Source: Diospyros lotus (lineage: Eukaryota; Streptophyta; Magnoliopsida; Ericales; Ebenaceae). Taken from it: a DNA stretch of 64,000 bases. This document shows, one piece after another, positions 1 through 11,315 of the stretch. Both the position numbers and the translations under genes were made by a program. How positions within the stretch are numbered: the stretch's first letter is position 1; the number at the start of each line of letters is the position of its first letter. The notes under the pieces are model-generated. The model saw nothing but the letters and a program-made list of their open reading frames with translations. It had not been told where the DNA came from and did no database searches. The stretch is from NCBI RefSeq assembly GCF_014633365.1, contig NC_068339.1:3415001-3479000 (forward strand), given 5' to 3'.

Positions 1-1831
1 GGCACGGTTCTCCCATCCAGATAATAGTAACATTAGAACCATGCAATGCAAAACATAAGAAATGCAAGGGATTCTGTAGCATAAACGTGATGATAAGGCC
101 CCCATAAACCAAGCATCAGGCCCTGTTACGCCGACACATTAGAATTTACACATGCGATATGCTCTAAATGCATATGTTTAACTAGGATACCCAAATTGGC
201 TCTTAGACCAACCGGGTCATGCAAATGCTCACACATCCCATCACACACAAAACATGATCCTACGTGAATGCAACCTAGCCCCTTGTAGCACACACATCAT
301 GAAATGCACAAATCAATGCAGGAATCTGACAGTACTAGCACTTCTGGCCCGTCTAGCGCTTATCGTAACAACCGATCACTGGCGCCCATACATCCAGCCA
401 TCAACTGCCACGACCCACACTCGACAGTCAGTGGCTTTGTACCTCATACCCTTAGACACACATAGACATTATTAACTTTATATCTTCCCAGCTTATCTTT
501 ACACAACATTTATCCATAACTCTTCGTGTACATAACCACATAACATCGTGATACCATTCTCGTTCTTTCTTATTCACATAAAACATCTCAACATACGTCA
601 TAAATTATTAATATAACCCCATTAAATCATAATCAACCTTTCTAAGAACCTAGCCCAACGGGTACGGCATCATTCTCAAGGGAAGCGGGGCGATACAAGA
701 CCCTGTGACGGACGTAATGAAAGACACCAAAACATCATTGTTTTAACTCTTTCCATTAACAATAACCTCATTAAATAAATAAAAGTCGTAGGATGGTTAC
801 CACGCAGATTATTATTATTAAAGCGTGGAACCGAGTCAAGGTGAGAGAAGGTTTAAAATACAAGAAACCTCGAAAACTTTCACGGGAAATAAATAACGCG
901 AGGAGAGGGTTAAGAGCTTGCCTGAAAACGATTGATTTCGACCTCTCTTGTGCTCCCATAGTGAAGTAAAACATTCTATAAAAAGTAATAAAATAATAGT
1001 ACAATTTAATTAAATCTAATCGCATAAAATTTATAATTTAACAGTACAAAATCCATGATTTAAACATATAACACTTATATTAATTTTTCTCATTTACCTA
1101 AATATTTTAAACACCAATTAATCACCAAAATCCCTTAATTTTCTTCACTTTTTCTTCCATTTCCATGGGTGCTCGCGCCCTTTCTTCTTCTCCCATTAAT
1201 TCCTCTCAATTCCCTTCTCTGTTTTGGCAGCAAAAGTGGTCGAATTGGCCTTATAAATGACACAGCCAGCAGCTTGGAGGCCAAGGCAATTTTGGGGCCC
1301 TCAACGCGCCACGCGTCTACACACACACATATATATAATGTTTGGGCTCCCTTTCTCTCTCCTCTGATTCTACAAATTGATGCCCCATGCACATTTATAC
1401 CTATATATATATATATATTTATATATTAATTCATTCTTTTAAATTAAGTTAATATAATTTACACATTTGTTATTATTATAACTATTATTATTATTATTAT
1501 TTTTACTATATTCTATTTTAATATTTTCATAAATATTTTTAATTAATTTAATTAATTACCATAATTTCCTATTTTCTCAAAATAACATAAATCATAATTT
1601 CCTTAAATTTCTAAATAATTTAATATTTTCTTTAATTTCACAATTAACCACTGGTCTCCATAAATACAAGAATTATTAATTACCTTATTTACTCATTATC
1701 TCAAAATAACATAATTAAACATTTTTTCTTAATTCCTCAAATATACCACAAATAAATATTTTTTCCAAAATATCCTCAAATACTAAAATTAATAATTATT
1801 TTTTTTATCTCCAAATTTTTGAGATGCTACA
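1..1831 (-). mobile_element. Terminal part of a gypsy-type LTR, reversed and cut by the window start
   Basis: Read on the - strand the segment begins TGTAGCATCTCAAAAATTT at position 1831 and continues into an AT-rich tract, the style of 5' LTR ends of plant gypsy (Del/Tekay-like) elements. The abrupt right edge is supported by comparison with the second duplication copy: at 10728 the same flanking TCTATACCC sequence follows unrelated DNA, so 1832 is the point where the LTR meets host DNA. TCTAT at 1832-1836 would be the target-site duplication, but its partner lies outside the window. No coding sequence is seen; short ORFs here look random. Whether it is a solo LTR or the end of a full element cannot be told. 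Confidence 0.55.
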
Positions 1832-2265
1832 TCTATACCCTTATAAATTTTGGCTCACCTCGCAAGAATTGATGATGGCTTATTTTTTGTTTGGCTGGCG
1901 CTAAAGTCTAATGAGAGGATAGCGATAAAAAAATTTATAGCTATATCTTGGGAACATGTTTTCTATATTTCTTGACCAAATGTTTCTTATGTTCTATCTT
2001 GGTGGTCACCAATATGAGAATGTCAACTATATGAAAAGTTTAGTAATAAAGTCCTCCCTTTTTTTCCAAAAATATTTTGGCCAGCAATGCAGTTAAGACA
2101 AGCTTGATATCAATAGCGGAAAATGTAACATCGAAAAGAACATCAATTTCAGTGTTGGTGTGCTTTCTTTTGCATCTTCACTTATGATTTAGTTCTGTTC
2201 CTCTTGCGTGAAAAGTTCTGATAAGCTTCTTTAGTGGAAATATTGTCGATGTTATCTTTGTACAG

Positions 2266-2417
2266 GATATGGAGGGAAATCAGACTTCTGGCTGCCACAA
2301 AGCCAGTCATTGCATCAATGGTTGATGTGGCGGCTAGTGGAGGATACTACATGGCAATGGAAAGAGGAGTTGTTGCAGAGAATCTTACTTTAACTGGTTC
2401 AATTGGAGTTGTTTTAT
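2266..2417 (+). pseudogene. SPPA: Isolated exon of SPPA (signal peptide peptidase / protease IV), copy A
   Basis: The 152-base exon follows the acceptor TTTGTACAG and ends at a GTAAGCC donor. It encodes [30 protein letters not shown] and [13 protein letters not shown], a conserved stretch of plant chloroplast protease SppA (family S49). The serine in ASGGYY is expected to be the catalytic nucleophile. SppA is a thylakoid-associated serine protease linked to light acclimation. No other SPPA exon is recognisable inside this block, and an LTR lies upstream, so this is a gene fragment and not a working gene. It could be an exon of a larger gene only if the rest lies before the window. Confidence 0.8.
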
Positions 2418-5278
2418 GTAAGCCTAGGGATCTGTCAGTGTTAGTTTGATATTGCCGAGATATTTTTGTATTCCACCACATTTTGTTCTATTTTCCATTT
2501 TCCCTGGATTTTAAAGTCCAACTAGTTGATGAGAGGGTGGTGTCTGAACAGAACATTTGGATTTTAGACCAAGAGGCATTAAATACGTAGAACCAGAAGA
2601 AAACAATTCATTGATCAATAATGGAAATGGATGCAGTGGTTGATATTTAACAATTCCTGAAAAGATAAAATTTAATTGTTGTTCTATGCTTTTACATCTG
2701 TTTTGCAAACATACAATTTATGCCTGGGAGATTAAAGTCTATTTACTTTATTCTTAAGGCATTCGTTTACCTGTAAGCAACAGAGAGAAGAGCCGACTGG
2801 ATGACCTGCCTCATAAATGTATGCCTCCTGACATGGCAGATAAATTAATTTAAAATATATATGATTCTCCCTGGACATTTAAGTACATGGTAGTCAGTGC
2901 ATCAGATGTAACTATAGTTCTATAAAAATGTGGCATGGGGAGGGACGGCATCATGTTTCAGAAGGTTAATGGTGCTTCTTAATATTCCAGCCCCATCTTA
3001 TCTCTGTTAAAAGATTACCTGGGTTCCGTCTGATTTTTATATGGTCATCCATCCTCTTAATGATTATGCTCCTTTGTCTTTTACTCAGTTCTCTCCCAGA
3101 TTGAGACCTTCCACCTCTATTTGTTTGCTTTGTTCTCACCAGTTGGGGAAATCTTTTAAATACGAACTAAGGGTTTCATGGATCTATTCTCAGGGGGGAG
3201 TTGGATACACCGTTGAGGTGAGCCATTATTTATATGCAGTATTCTTAGTGGAGATGTGGGTGTAATTTAACTATGATTGTTCAATATGGGAAGCCAAAAG
3301 CTATTGCCGGTTATGTACTAATGTACATGCTTTTGTGCAATACCATTGATTTAGCAGATTTCAAGCAAGTGACATTATCCAGTGATATTTTGCCGGTTAT
3401 GTACTCTGATGTACCAAACTATCATTTTCTTTATGGACATTCCCTCGTCATAAACTAGCTAGATTTGTGACCTGTCCCCTCTACCTCCCCCTACTAGCTA
3501 GCGCCATCAACTTTGAAGTGATCAATGACCATATATAGATGTATTTTATATATTTGATTGATATATAATATATTTTAGTAATAATAATATAATCTTATTA
3601 CGATGTGACGTGAATATAAAGGGGCATGTTTCCCTCATAAATTAGTAGTTGGAGATTGATGCAACTAATATAATAGTAGTGTGGAGATGTTTGATATATA
3701 ATTGCTCAATTGCCTCAATATAATTTTACTATTTTAGTCAGATTGGATTGTACGTGTTGTCTTAAATATTGTGTATTTAATTATTAAATTTTAATTTTTA
3801 TAAAATATTTAAAAATAAACCATCATCACTCTCTAGAGATCATCCATATGAATCTTTTCACACTGCTCGTTTTATTTTCAACAGTCTTAATTCAATGATA
3901 TCTTATATCTTATATCAATATGTTTCAATCTATAGTGAAAAGTAATATCCTGTATAATTTTTTTCATCTACACCAACTCTTTACAAGCTTCTGATACTGC
4001 TTTTATGTGATAGAAAATATAATACACTTTTATAATTTAAATTACCATAACAATGTTGGAAAGTAAAGTTTTGAGTTCTGAATGCTAAATTTAACATATA
4101 TATTAGTTAAATATATCTTTGAACTCAATTTTAAATGCCTGATCTCTTTTCCTAACTCAATTTTAGATGTACTTAATTTATACCATTTATTTTTAATTAA
4201 AAAGAGTCTCCAGGAGAAAACAAATATGAGTATACTCAATAGAGATAATGGTCTTAGGTTTCAAGAAAATAATTTCAGTGAAATGTAACTTTTTCTTTTT
4301 TTACTATTTTAGAATAAAAATCAAAAGAGTATTAGTTGGCTTCTTTTATTTTAGAATTTAAATTATTATCAAATGGAAAAGATATAAATAAAATATAAAA
4401 AAATAAAAATTAAAAGAGTATTATATATTTGTGTTAATATAATATATAATACTTTTCTTTCCGTATTCATTTGAGTTACACAAGATAACTCAAACTTTTC
4501 TCTTCATAGCGACGTTGTCAACATATTAAATATACGTATTCTCATCAATTAATATGAATATTTTCAAATTATAACTGTTTCATTTTTAATACATTCTTAA
4601 TTCAATAATATCTTATATTAATATATTTGGATCTACAGTAAAAAAAAGTAAAATTCTTACTAAGATAAATACCACTATAACTATTATAAAATAGTTTATA
4701 CTTTGTCTGAGGAAAAACTTTATTTCTCATAGTTACACATAATTAGAGAAATAAAGTTGGTTGTCATTAGCATTGAGCAAAAATTCAATTAAATCAAATT
4801 AATCAAACCAAATTAAAATTATTGGTTGGATTTGATTTATTTTGCCCAATGATGCGGTTTATTTTGCAGAATAATTCAATTTGGTTAAGATTTTTGAGTA
4901 ATTTGGTTCGATTTAATTATTTTGTAAAAAAATTAAAATAATCGAATAGACAAAAAATTTAAAAAATGCTGTCATTTTGACACAATTAATTGAACATTGC
5001 CACCGAATCGAAATTAAAACCGAACCAAAGATATTAAATGAGCTGAATTCTACAAAGTACAAACATCCCTTGAATTCTACAAAATAGAAACATCCCTTGA
5101 ATTCTACTAGACCTGCAAATACAATGAACACAAGACCAAATAACTCTTGAATTCTACTAGAACTGCAAATACACTCAAAAAGAAAAAACAAAACCTTATT
5201 TAAGTTCCAATAATGTTATTTTTGGCATCAAAACAGGTCTAGCAACAGCAGGGTGGTGATGGGAAGCTAGCGTAGTGC

Positions 5279-5797
5279 TCATTGGCGGTAGTTGCAGATG
5301 AAGATGACGAGCAATGCAAGTGCGTAAATGGCCCAAGAGAAGACCTTGAGACTCAACGGGAAAGCAATTGTGATGGCCAAGAAGATAGCAGTGATCCCGA
5401 GAAACCCACCAACATGCTCCAGGAGTTGAGCTACATTAGCGTGCTTACTAGTAATGTTCGTGGCAACGAGGACGGCAGAAAACGAAAGCACCATCAGCAT
5501 ACATAGCAAGTGGAAGCTTACAGCATCTGTCTTGCGAGCCTCGACGGCAATCTGTGCCGCGGCCCCCAAGCAGAATCCGATCGTAAGCGTCGGCCAATCC
5601 AATTGGCGATTGTTCTTCTTCTGCTGCAGTCGATCATTATGATCAGCAGTTTGGTTCCCTACTGGTGTAGTTGAAGAATCAGAAACTTGTGGTTGTTCTG
5701 GTACTTCAGTCGTGGGCTGCTTGGCCTCGACTGCCAAAGAGAGCTGAGGATCAAGCGAGGGTGGCGGAGTACTAGTTTGCCTTAGTGGGAGGGCCAT
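5279..5797 (-). CDS. Small plant membrane protein with about four transmembrane helices, paralogue A
   Basis: Intronless ORF of 172 aa starting MALPLRQTSTPPP. The first 70 residues are polar and low in complexity (Pro, Ser, Thr, Gln). The rest is hydrophobic and forms about four helices: LDWPTLTIGFCLGAAAQIAV, SFHLLCMLMVLSFSAVLVA, GGFLGITAIFLAITIAFPLS and VFSWAIYALALLVIFIC. It ends in NYRQ. I recognise the pattern as an uncharacterised plant family but cannot name a function. The paralogue at 14003-14530 keeps the frame (175 aa), with differences mostly in the N-terminal tail, while the surrounding block has gained indels freely; that suggests the protein is or was under selection. Upstream on the same strand lies a perfect inverted repeat with TGACGTCA (5942-6132). 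Confidence 0.8.
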   Translation of the reverse strand: MALPLRQTSTPPPSLDPQLSLAVEAKQPTTEVPEQPQVSDSSTTPVGNQTADHNDRLQQKKNNRQLDWPTLTIGFCLGAAAQIAVEARKTDAVSFHLLCMLMVLSFSAVLVATNITSKHANVAQLLEHVGGFLGITAIFLAITIAFPLSLKVFSWAIYALALLVIFICNYRQ

Positions 5798-5941
5798 AGT
5801 AGTGAAAGAGAAGAAGAAGTGAAAAAATAAAGGGAATAGGAAATTAAATACAGCGAGGAGTTGCCTTGGTGGCTCTGGTACTACGTACTGGTGTTAATAT
5901 GTGTATAATATATCTATATGTGTGTTTGTAGAATGGGTTGG

Positions 5942-6132
5942 CATTTTGCTTGGAGAGTCGTTGTGTTGCTTGGAGAGTCATTGTCATTGGCAAAAGAGTC
6001 AAAATGACGTCATTTTGACTCTTTTGCCAATGACAATGACTCTCCAACAAAAGAGTCAAAATGACGTCATTTTGACTCTTTTGCCAATGACAATGACTCT
6101 CCAAGCAACACAACGACTCTCCAAGCAAAATG
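5942..6132. repeat. Perfect 67-bp inverted repeat with two TGACGTCA palindromes
   Basis: Arms at 5942-6008 and 6066-6132 are exact reverse complements of one another. Inside, 5970-6047 is itself a perfect 78-base palindrome centred on TGACGTCA (6005-6012); a second TGACGTCA sits at 6062-6069. The unit AAAGAGTCAAAATGACGTCA is thus present twice, in a hairpin context. The matching place in duplication copy B (about 14668-14750) has only a short, imperfect palindrome with the same ends (CATTTTGCTTGGAGAG / CTCTCCAAGTAAAATG). It lies 145-335 bases upstream of the membrane-protein start codon, so it may be a promoter element as well as a foldback MITE. Confidence 0.85.
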
Positions 6133-6418
6133 ATAGCTCAATTCAATAATAGGATTTGAGATCTAATAGATAGATGATAATTTAATTATGTATGTTAAAA
6201 ATAATATATTTAATAAAATTAGTAATAAGATAATTATACAATATTATGAAAATATGAAAAAGTGTAAGGAATAATTGTAAAAAATTTTGTATTTTAATAT
6301 TATTACTATTTTCTTATTTTTAAAATTATATTTTTTATATTTAAATTCACTCCAAGCATTCTGGATCCACCCGTGCAGTCAGACTTGTTTTTTCAACAAA
6401 CTAAATATGATAGTTTAT

Positions 6419-6625
6419 GGTAATATTTGTTAATTAAGATATAGATTAAAAAAATAAGATATAAAAAATATTTAAGATAAAAGTATTTTGTATTATTTTT
6501 GTTAAATTTATCTGACAACACTTAGAAAATGAGTTACGTAACTTCTTATTTGGAATTGTCTAGATAAATTTATCTCTCTTCTATAAATAAAGTTGTGTCG
6601 AACCGTATAGATAAAAAAAAAAAGA
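6419..6625. mobile_element. Truncated Harbinger-like MITE (GGTAATATTTGTTAA family)
   Basis: Starts GGTAATATTTGTTAATTAAG and matches the longer copy at 15031. The other end is missing here because the similarity stops near 6625. Related elements lie at 15470, 51676 and 61215. Confidence 0.5.
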
Positions 6626-6639
6626 ATTTGATGCATTTT

Positions 6640-7450
6640 CTATCAATGTGAAAAATATAATATTTGATATAATTTCTATCAAATTAAATAAAATTTTCCT
6701 CGCTTGCCTCCTTTTCTCATTTCTCAATTTTTGAGGGGTCTCACTCTCTTTGGGGCCATACGTATGGCCTATGCATTGAGCCAACATTGATCAAGAGTGA
6801 AAAGTAAAATTCTTATCAAGCTAAATACCACTATAACTATAATGAAATAGTTCGTCCTCGTATTGATTGAAATTAAATTTTTGAATAAATTTCTTCATTC
6901 ATATAAACTCTTTACAAGCTTCTAATCCACTTTTTAAGTGATAAAAAATATAATATATTTTACAATTTAAATTACCATGACAATGTGAGAGAAGCAAGAT
7001 TGTTAAAATCATAAAATCGTAAGAGGGTATTCGACATGTAAAATCGAGTGCAATTTAACTTCAAAATCGTAAAATCATAAGAATTTTCGGTATAAAAAAT
7101 CGTAAAATTGTACCTGTAAAATCGGGAGTTTAACAACCATGAGGGAAAATAAAGTTTTGAGTTACAAGTTCTAAATTTAACATTCATATTGTTCAATAAT
7201 ATGTTTGAACTCAATTTTAGATGTTTGATCTCTCTTTCTAACTCAACTTTAGATGTAATTAATTTGTATTATTTGTTTTTGACTAAAAGAAATCTCCAAA
7301 AAAAAGATAAAATAAGAGAATTTTACTCACAATAAAAGTGATAGTCTTAAATCTCAAGAAAACAATTTGAGTGAAGTTTAACTTTTTTTATTTTTCTTAT
7401 TTTAGAATAAATTTTATTATTAGACGGCAAAAATATAAATAAATAAAAAT
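6640..7450. repeat. Diverged copy of part of the duplication block
   Basis: Stretches such as GTGAAAAGTAAAATTCTTA, TTTACAAGCTTCTAATCC, TTTAAATTACCATGACAATG and AACTCAATTTTAGATG recur at 3930-4330 and at 12735-13110, in the same order but with more differences. This indicates an older duplicate or a dispersed repeat that was already part of the block. No coding sequence is seen. Confidence 0.6.
6995..7141. mobile_element. 147-bp hAT-like MITE (CAAGATTGTTAAA ends)
   Basis: The ends CAAGATTGTTAAA and TTTAACAACCATG are inverted repeats, and the element has the same length (147 bases) and internal sequence as the one at 41796-41942. The related block copies at about 4055 and 12855 lack it, which fixes the insertion point. 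The flanking 8-base duplication has decayed. Confidence 0.7.
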
Positions 7451-7630
7451 TAAAATATAAAAACTTAGAACATGGCAACGGTAGGGATCAAGCAAGTAAC
7501 GAATTACATATTTTATGCATATAAATAGAATAAATCACATTCTACATAAACAGGAGAAATAAGTGATTAAGAACTAAGAAGTTATATATTCTAGAAAACT
7601 CATTAGATACGAAGTTTCAAACTTTAACAG

Positions 7631-9018
7631 TGTGTTTTCTATGCTATTTTCAATTTATTTTTAGTTTTTAGTTTTCTAAAATAATAAAAACGGTTTACTT
7701 TATTATTTTTAAAAACGTATTTTTTAAAATAAAAAAAATTGTAAAGAAAACCCAAATAATTGTTTTCAGACAAAATGCGAAAAATGCTGCTATGCTCCTT
7801 GTTAGCCATGCCTATCACTCACTTGGCTTGCAGCCTTCGCTAGCCCGTCACGGCAACCATTGCAGCTGTCGTCGAGCATCACCTTTGTCGGCCTTTCGTG
7901 GCCGATCTCTCGTGGTGGGTCTTTCGCAATAGTTGTCAAATGGTCCCCTACGGCTTTGATTCGTTTTTGCCATAGGTTGTCCCTTTATCTTCGTCCTAGT
8001 TGCGCCTGCGACTGCCGTTCTTCGTGATCACCTTCTACCATCATCTTCATGCTTCGTAGCAGCAGCGCTGGCTCTTCACAAGTGACAGTGTCGCCGCCCT
8101 CACCGGTGGCAAGGTAAGGGGAGAAAGAGGAAGATGGATTACTTACTGGAGAAGAATAGTAACAAGCAGGCCGTGAGCATGGCAAGGGAAGGGGAGAGAG
8201 AGGAAGATGATTTCTTGGAGAAGGTGCGGATTTATGAGGTTAGTTATTATATATATATATCTAATATATATTATGTAATTATAAAATAATATATTTATAA
8301 ATATATTATATACATATATTTAGAGTATTATTTATATATAAAATGTTAAATTTTTATTGTTAAATTTATCTAATTAAAACATATTAAACATAAATTAATT
8401 ATATCTTGAATATTTTTTGTATTATGAATGTTTGACCATATTTAAAATATGTCGAGCTAAATAATAATTATATTTTTATCATCGTGAATTTTTCATACGT
8501 TGAATTGCTAATGAGATGCCTAATAATTTTTTCTTCCAACCTAGTTTCGTTTAGAAACTTTGTAGAATATATTTAAATATCTATATAATGCATTTTGGCT
8601 TCTTTTACAATTTTCTTTTCATTTATATACATATAAAGGAAGAATTGTATAAATAAAAATGAGAATTGGAAAACAAAAGAGTAATAGCAGCCAAATCATT
8701 AAATAAAGAAACAAAGGATTAACATACATCTATGTTATATATCTAATTTGAGGATTTTTAAACTCCTATTAAATAGTTCTAATTTATTGAATAATTAAAT
8801 TTATTAAATTAAATGTCATTAAAAAATTATTTTCAAAATTTTAAATAGAACGCATTTTTTAATTTTTTTATATAAGATATAGTTTTTCAAAATGACAAAC
8901 AAAACGCGTTTTTAGTTTTATAAAAATTGACTAACAAAACAGAAAATTAAAAATGAATTCAAAACTAAAAATTGAATTCAAATTTCAAAATTAAAAATTG
9001 AAAACAAAGAAAACACAG
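7631..9018. mobile_element. Probable non-autonomous Mutator-like element with a GC-rich interior
   Basis: The left end TGTGTTTTCTATGCTATTTT and the reverse complement of the right end, TGTGTTTTCTTTGTTTTCAA, are similar and continue as long AT-rich terminal inverted repeats. The flanks CTTTAACAG and GTTTAAAAT could be a decayed 9-base target duplication (6 of 9 match). The interior (about 7790-8230) is strikingly GC-rich for the region and looks like old coding or leader sequence, but carries no long open frame. This may be a Pack-MULE-like capture of a gene fragment; the donor is unknown. Confidence 0.45.
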
Positions 9019-9182
9019 TTTAAAATTCTTAACATTAAGTTTGAGGGAGGCCCATAAACATAAACCCATATTGTTTTATTTTGTAATTGGTTTTTAGCTT
9101 ATATTTTAAAACATATATATAATGTAGTTATAATATGATTAATCAATGGATATATATGTTTTGAAAAGAACATATACCTTAA

Positions 9183-9397
9183 GGGTGTGTTTGATAGACA
9201 TGAAAAATAAGAGTGTAATTCATTTTCCATCTAAATTTTAGGAAATTCTATCAAACAATTTTTCAATTTATGGAATTCGAATTCCATTTTAGTTCAAAAA
9301 GTGACTATTTTTCTTGAAATCAAGGAATTGGAATTCCTAAGAATTTGGGTAAGAATTGGAATTCTACCCTTATTTTTCAAGTCTATAAAACGCACCC
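9183..9397. mobile_element. Tourist-type (PIF/Harbinger) MITE, 215 bp
   Basis: Inverted ends GGGTGTGTTTGATAGACATG and its counterpart GGGTGCGTTTTATAGACTTG (reverse complement of the right end), followed by TGAAAAATAAG in both. A TAA target duplication is present at 9180-9182 and 9398-9400. There is no coding capacity. Confidence 0.85.
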
Positions 9398-9634
9398 TAA
9401 ATGTTTATAAAACGTCTTGTAGTTAAAAAAAAAAAAAAATAGTACACGTTTGGACTAGCGCATGCATTTAAAAGTGTGGTGAGCTTTTGTTTATATTTTT
9501 ACATGCTGGATTCTAGAGATGACTTCTCGCTTCATGCACAATTCAACACCCCACTGTTCTTTAGTTGACTTTTATTTTATTTCTTTTCCTGTTGTTACTC
9601 ATTTTTTTTAATGCTGGTCTTCTTCTTCCTCCAG

Positions 9635-9705
9635 AGTCAAAAAGATTCTAAGGTTGTAATAGTCCGAATTGATAGTCCTGGGGGTGATGCTCTAGCATCT
9701 GATTT
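9635..9705 (+). pseudogene. SPPA: SPPA exon preceding the ASGGYY exon
   Basis: The 71-base exon sits between CTTCCTCCAG and a GTAAGTG donor. It encodes VVIVRIDSPGGDALASDL, the SppA stretch directly before the exon found at 11164. The reading phase fits: it ends two bases into a codon and the next exon starts with one base, giving LIWREI. The intron between them would run from 9706 to 11163 and contains a 117-codon ORF. No other exon of the roughly 700-residue protease is visible, so the gene is a remnant. Confidence 0.8.
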
Positions 9706-9874
9706 GTAAGTGTTTAATGTTCTTCTTTTATAATAGAACTTTAATTGTGGATATGCCATATTCTGCTTGATCTTAAGAATGATTTTGCCGAATAATTCAT
9801 CTGTAAAATTGTTGTTTCCTGTTTTAATATTGATCAAGGTTAATGTAGTATGTTGGCTTTGAAGTCCTATTCTT

Positions 9875-10228
9875 ATGAAGGCATTTGTCAGATCCTTCTG
9901 TGAAGAAAGACCTACATCAAGGGTGTGTTACGGTTTATTGCTCCTCCTCTCAGTGGTTGAGCTGCATTGTGTCACTGTTAAAAGCTTAACCAATGTTCCC
10001 TGGACCTCTGCTGATCTCCCCAACTCCTCACGAATTCCAGACTCTCTGGCTAGGGCTATTGGGGAACAAGTGCTGAGGGGGAGCACAACCTCTTTACCAA
10101 GATCTCCAGCGACGAGCCCAAAGAAGTCATATTACAGTTTGAAGTACGGGCTGAGCCAGTTGGGCTTTCAATCCACTCCTCAAGGCGTCAGATTGGTTAA
10201 AATTGAGGCTGGACCTAAACCTTTGTGA
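9875..10228 (+). CDS. Unrecognised 117-aa ORF inside the SPPA remnant intron
   Basis: The ORF runs from MKAFVRSFCEERPTSRVCYG to IEAGPKPL and stop. An N-terminal hydrophobic stretch (YGLLLLLSVVEL, residues about 19-30) could be a signal peptide or helix; the remainder is Ser/Pro-rich and ends in a basic stretch. Base composition is close to half GC, unlike the AT-rich surroundings, and the frame is open for its whole length. I do not recognise a family. It may be a captured gene fragment, an organelle-DNA insertion or a chance ORF. It is absent from copy A inside this window because the corresponding place lies left of the LTR. Confidence 0.3.
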   Translation: MKAFVRSFCEERPTSRVCYGLLLLLSVVELHCVTVKSLTNVPWTSADLPNSSRIPDSLARAIGEQVLRGSTTSLPRSPATSPKKSYYSLKYGLSQLGFQSTPQGVRLVKIEAGPKPL

Positions 10229-11163
10229 AAAGCCCAAGATTTCTCCCTCATGGCCGGATAAAAAGAGAAATATTCATGATAATAGTACCATGTCATTTTG
10301 CTGACATGAAATCACTAGTTAATTATATCACGTGTTATTGATTAGACTAATCAGTTACTATACAACATTATTTTTTTATATTTTATAAATAAAAATCCAA
10401 CACAATAGGTTTGGTAGTTGCAGTCATCACATATGGCTAATTTCAAATGGATTATTATACAATGTCATTTTATCACTATTATAATGAATATTTTCTCGGT
10501 TAAAAGAAGCTCCTAGCTGCTCTCTGGCTGTCTAGCTTTTGCCTTCTATTGCCTACTGAAAGAAAATATCTGATACCTAATCTTCATGGAGATGGAGAGG
10601 AAATCTCTTTGAAATAATGGGCTCCCCATATAACCTCTTTTCCTAAGTGAAGTCTCACAGTGCAACAAACTTCGTTACTTCTCTCCAACACTTCAAGAAA
10701 ATTCCCGTCCAAGTTCCTTCCCTCTCTTCTATACCCTTATAAATTTTGGCTCACCTCGCAAGAATTGATGATGGCTTATCTTTTGTTTGGCTGGTGCTAA
10801 AGTCTAATGGGAGGATAGCGATAAAAAATTTATAGCTATATCTTGGGAACATGTTTTCTATATTTCTTGACCAAATGTTTCTTATGTTCTATCTATCTTG
10901 GTGGTCACCAATATGAGAATGTCAACTATATGAAAAGTTTAGTAATAAAGTCCTCCCTTTTTTCAAAAAATATTTTGGCCAGGAATGCAGTTAAGACAAG
11001 CTTGATATCAATAGCGGAAAATGTAACATCGAAAAGAACATTAATTTCAGTGTTGGTGTGCTTTCTTTTGCATCTTCACTTATGATTTAGTTCTGTTCCT
11101 CTTGCGTGAAAAGTTCTGATAAGCTTCTTTAGTGGAAATATTGTCGATGTTATCTTTGTACAG

Positions 11164-11315
11164 GATATGGAGGGAAATCAGACTTCTGGCTGCCACAAAG
11201 CCAGTCATTGCATCAATGGTTGATGTGGCGGCTAGTGGAGGATACTACATGGCAATGGGAAGAGGAGTTGTTGCAGAGAATCTTACTTTAACTGGTTCAA
11301 TTGGAGTTGTTTTAT
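11164..11315 (+). pseudogene. SPPA: Isolated exon of SPPA, copy B
   Basis: The same 152-base exon as at 2266-2417, with splice sites preserved and nearly identical sequence (one residue differs: [10 protein letters not shown] here, [10 protein letters not shown] in copy A). It follows the exon at 9635-9705 in correct phase. Downstream SPPA exons (the FNLEKLYEKIG part of the protease) are not found before the membrane-protein gene or later. After the donor the frame runs into a stop, so no protease can be made. Confidence 0.8.

Larger units (their letters stand above)
1832..6626. repeat. Segmental duplication block, copy A
   Basis: This block is repeated in the same orientation at about 10728-15232. 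The match starts at TCTATACCCTTATAAATTTT and runs through an SPPA exon, a long AT-rich stretch, the small membrane-protein gene on the - strand, a palindromic MITE-like segment and the first part of a GGTAATATTTGTTAA element. By eye the copies differ by scattered substitutions and short indels; for example, copy A has an extra stretch near 2760-2820. Beyond about 6626 the copies diverge. The block carries no complete + strand gene. Confidence 0.9.

Noticed and set aside
1135..1429. ORFs of 85-86 codons on both strands
   Set aside because: Inside the reversed LTR, with no family match.
3190..3215. Possible further SPPA exon (GGVGYTVE between AG and GTGAG)
   Set aside because: It is too short and does not match the SppA sequence that should follow; probably chance splice-like sites.
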